Below are positions 5,337-5,389 of a stretch of 5,389 bases of DNA, in pieces. Within the stretch, counting starts at the first letter, position 1, and each line of letters begins with the position of its first letter. Origin of the DNA: Chloroflexota bacterium. GTDB taxonomy: Bacteria > Chloroflexota > Anaerolineae > UBA1429. The stretch spans positions 1-5,389 of the forward strand of contig JAAYXX010000475.1 of assembly GCA_012515695.1 (NCBI GenBank), given 5' to 3'. The position numbers and the translations under genes are program-made. The notes beneath the pieces are model-generated. The model saw only the letters and a list, made by a program, of their open reading frames with translations, searched no databases and was not told the DNA's origin.

Positions 5337-5389
5337 ATGCAAGTACGAATTGGTTTTGTGGGCGTTGGCAGTATGGGCCAGTGTGCCCA
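5337..5389 (+). CDS. N-terminus of a Rossmann-fold oxidoreductase, probably Gfo/Idh/MocA (partial)
   Basis: The window ends 17 codons into this gene. The start MQVRIGFVGVGSMGQCA has the beta-strand plus glycine loop G-x-G-x-x-G of an NAD(P)-binding Rossmann fold placed right at the N-terminus. This is as in Gfo/Idh/MocA dehydrogenases, which oxidise or reduce sugars, inositols and related polyols. GGAGG (5327-5331) lies five bases before the ATG. The 21-base gap after the URO-D gene suggests cotranscription. Other Rossmann families, such as 3-hydroxyisobutyrate or 6-phosphogluconate dehydrogenase types (which also start with GFIGLGxMG), cannot be excluded from so few residues. Confidence 0.75.
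   Translation, partial: MQVRIGFVGVGSMGQCA

Overview
This GC-rich window carries five complete genes and at least one partial gene. Most start codons follow a good Shine-Dalgarno sequence, and three sigma70-type promoters are readable, so it is a bacterial chromosome segment. The protein mix would suit Chloroflexota (Anaerolineae-like) or a similar environmental bacterium: two non-HemE uroporphyrinogen-decarboxylase-fold (URO-D) proteins, a cytoplasmic sialidase-fold protein, a GlsB/YeaQ-type membrane protein and a Gfo/Idh/MocA-like start. That lineage is an inference, because no rRNA or taxonomic marker is present. No tRNA, rRNA, CRISPR array, insertion sequence or integrase was seen.

Layout. 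Positions 1-82 may hold the end of an upstream + strand gene. After a structured spacer comes the first URO-D-family gene (187-1269, +). Next is a + strand gene with its own promoter (CDS 1445-2497), encoding a coiled coil, a PH/GRAM-like domain and a C-terminal zinc ribbon. It converges on a - strand sialidase-like gene (2597-3604), and a long GC-rich hairpin (2513-2575) separates the two. Upstream of the sialidase on the same strand, beyond a perfect 14-bp inverted repeat, lies a small three-helix GlsB/YeaQ/YmgE membrane protein (3768-4031, -). A divergent promoter region (4032-4274) then drives that gene leftward and a second URO-D-family gene rightward (4275-5315, +). A Rossmann-type oxidoreductase begins 21 bases after the second URO-D gene and is cut by the window end (5337-5389).

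How the genes may work together. The second URO-D gene and the oxidoreductase look like one operon. URO-D-fold proteins of this non-HemE kind, Gfo/Idh/MocA oxidoreductases and sialidase-fold glycosidases often occur in sugar or glycoside utilisation loci, so a carbohydrate or small-molecule catabolic neighbourhood is plausible. The coiled-coil/zinc-ribbon and GlsB-like genes look like unrelated housekeeping or stress genes in between. Neither URO-D protein carries the HemE RQAGRY signature or the Cys-based zinc site of MtaA/MtbA methyltransferases, so their reactions are unknown. The sialidase-like protein lacks the first arginine of the sialic-acid-binding triad. These three active-site departures, plus two unusual intergenic inverted repeats, are the parts most worth following up. 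I do not see proof of a new multi-gene system.
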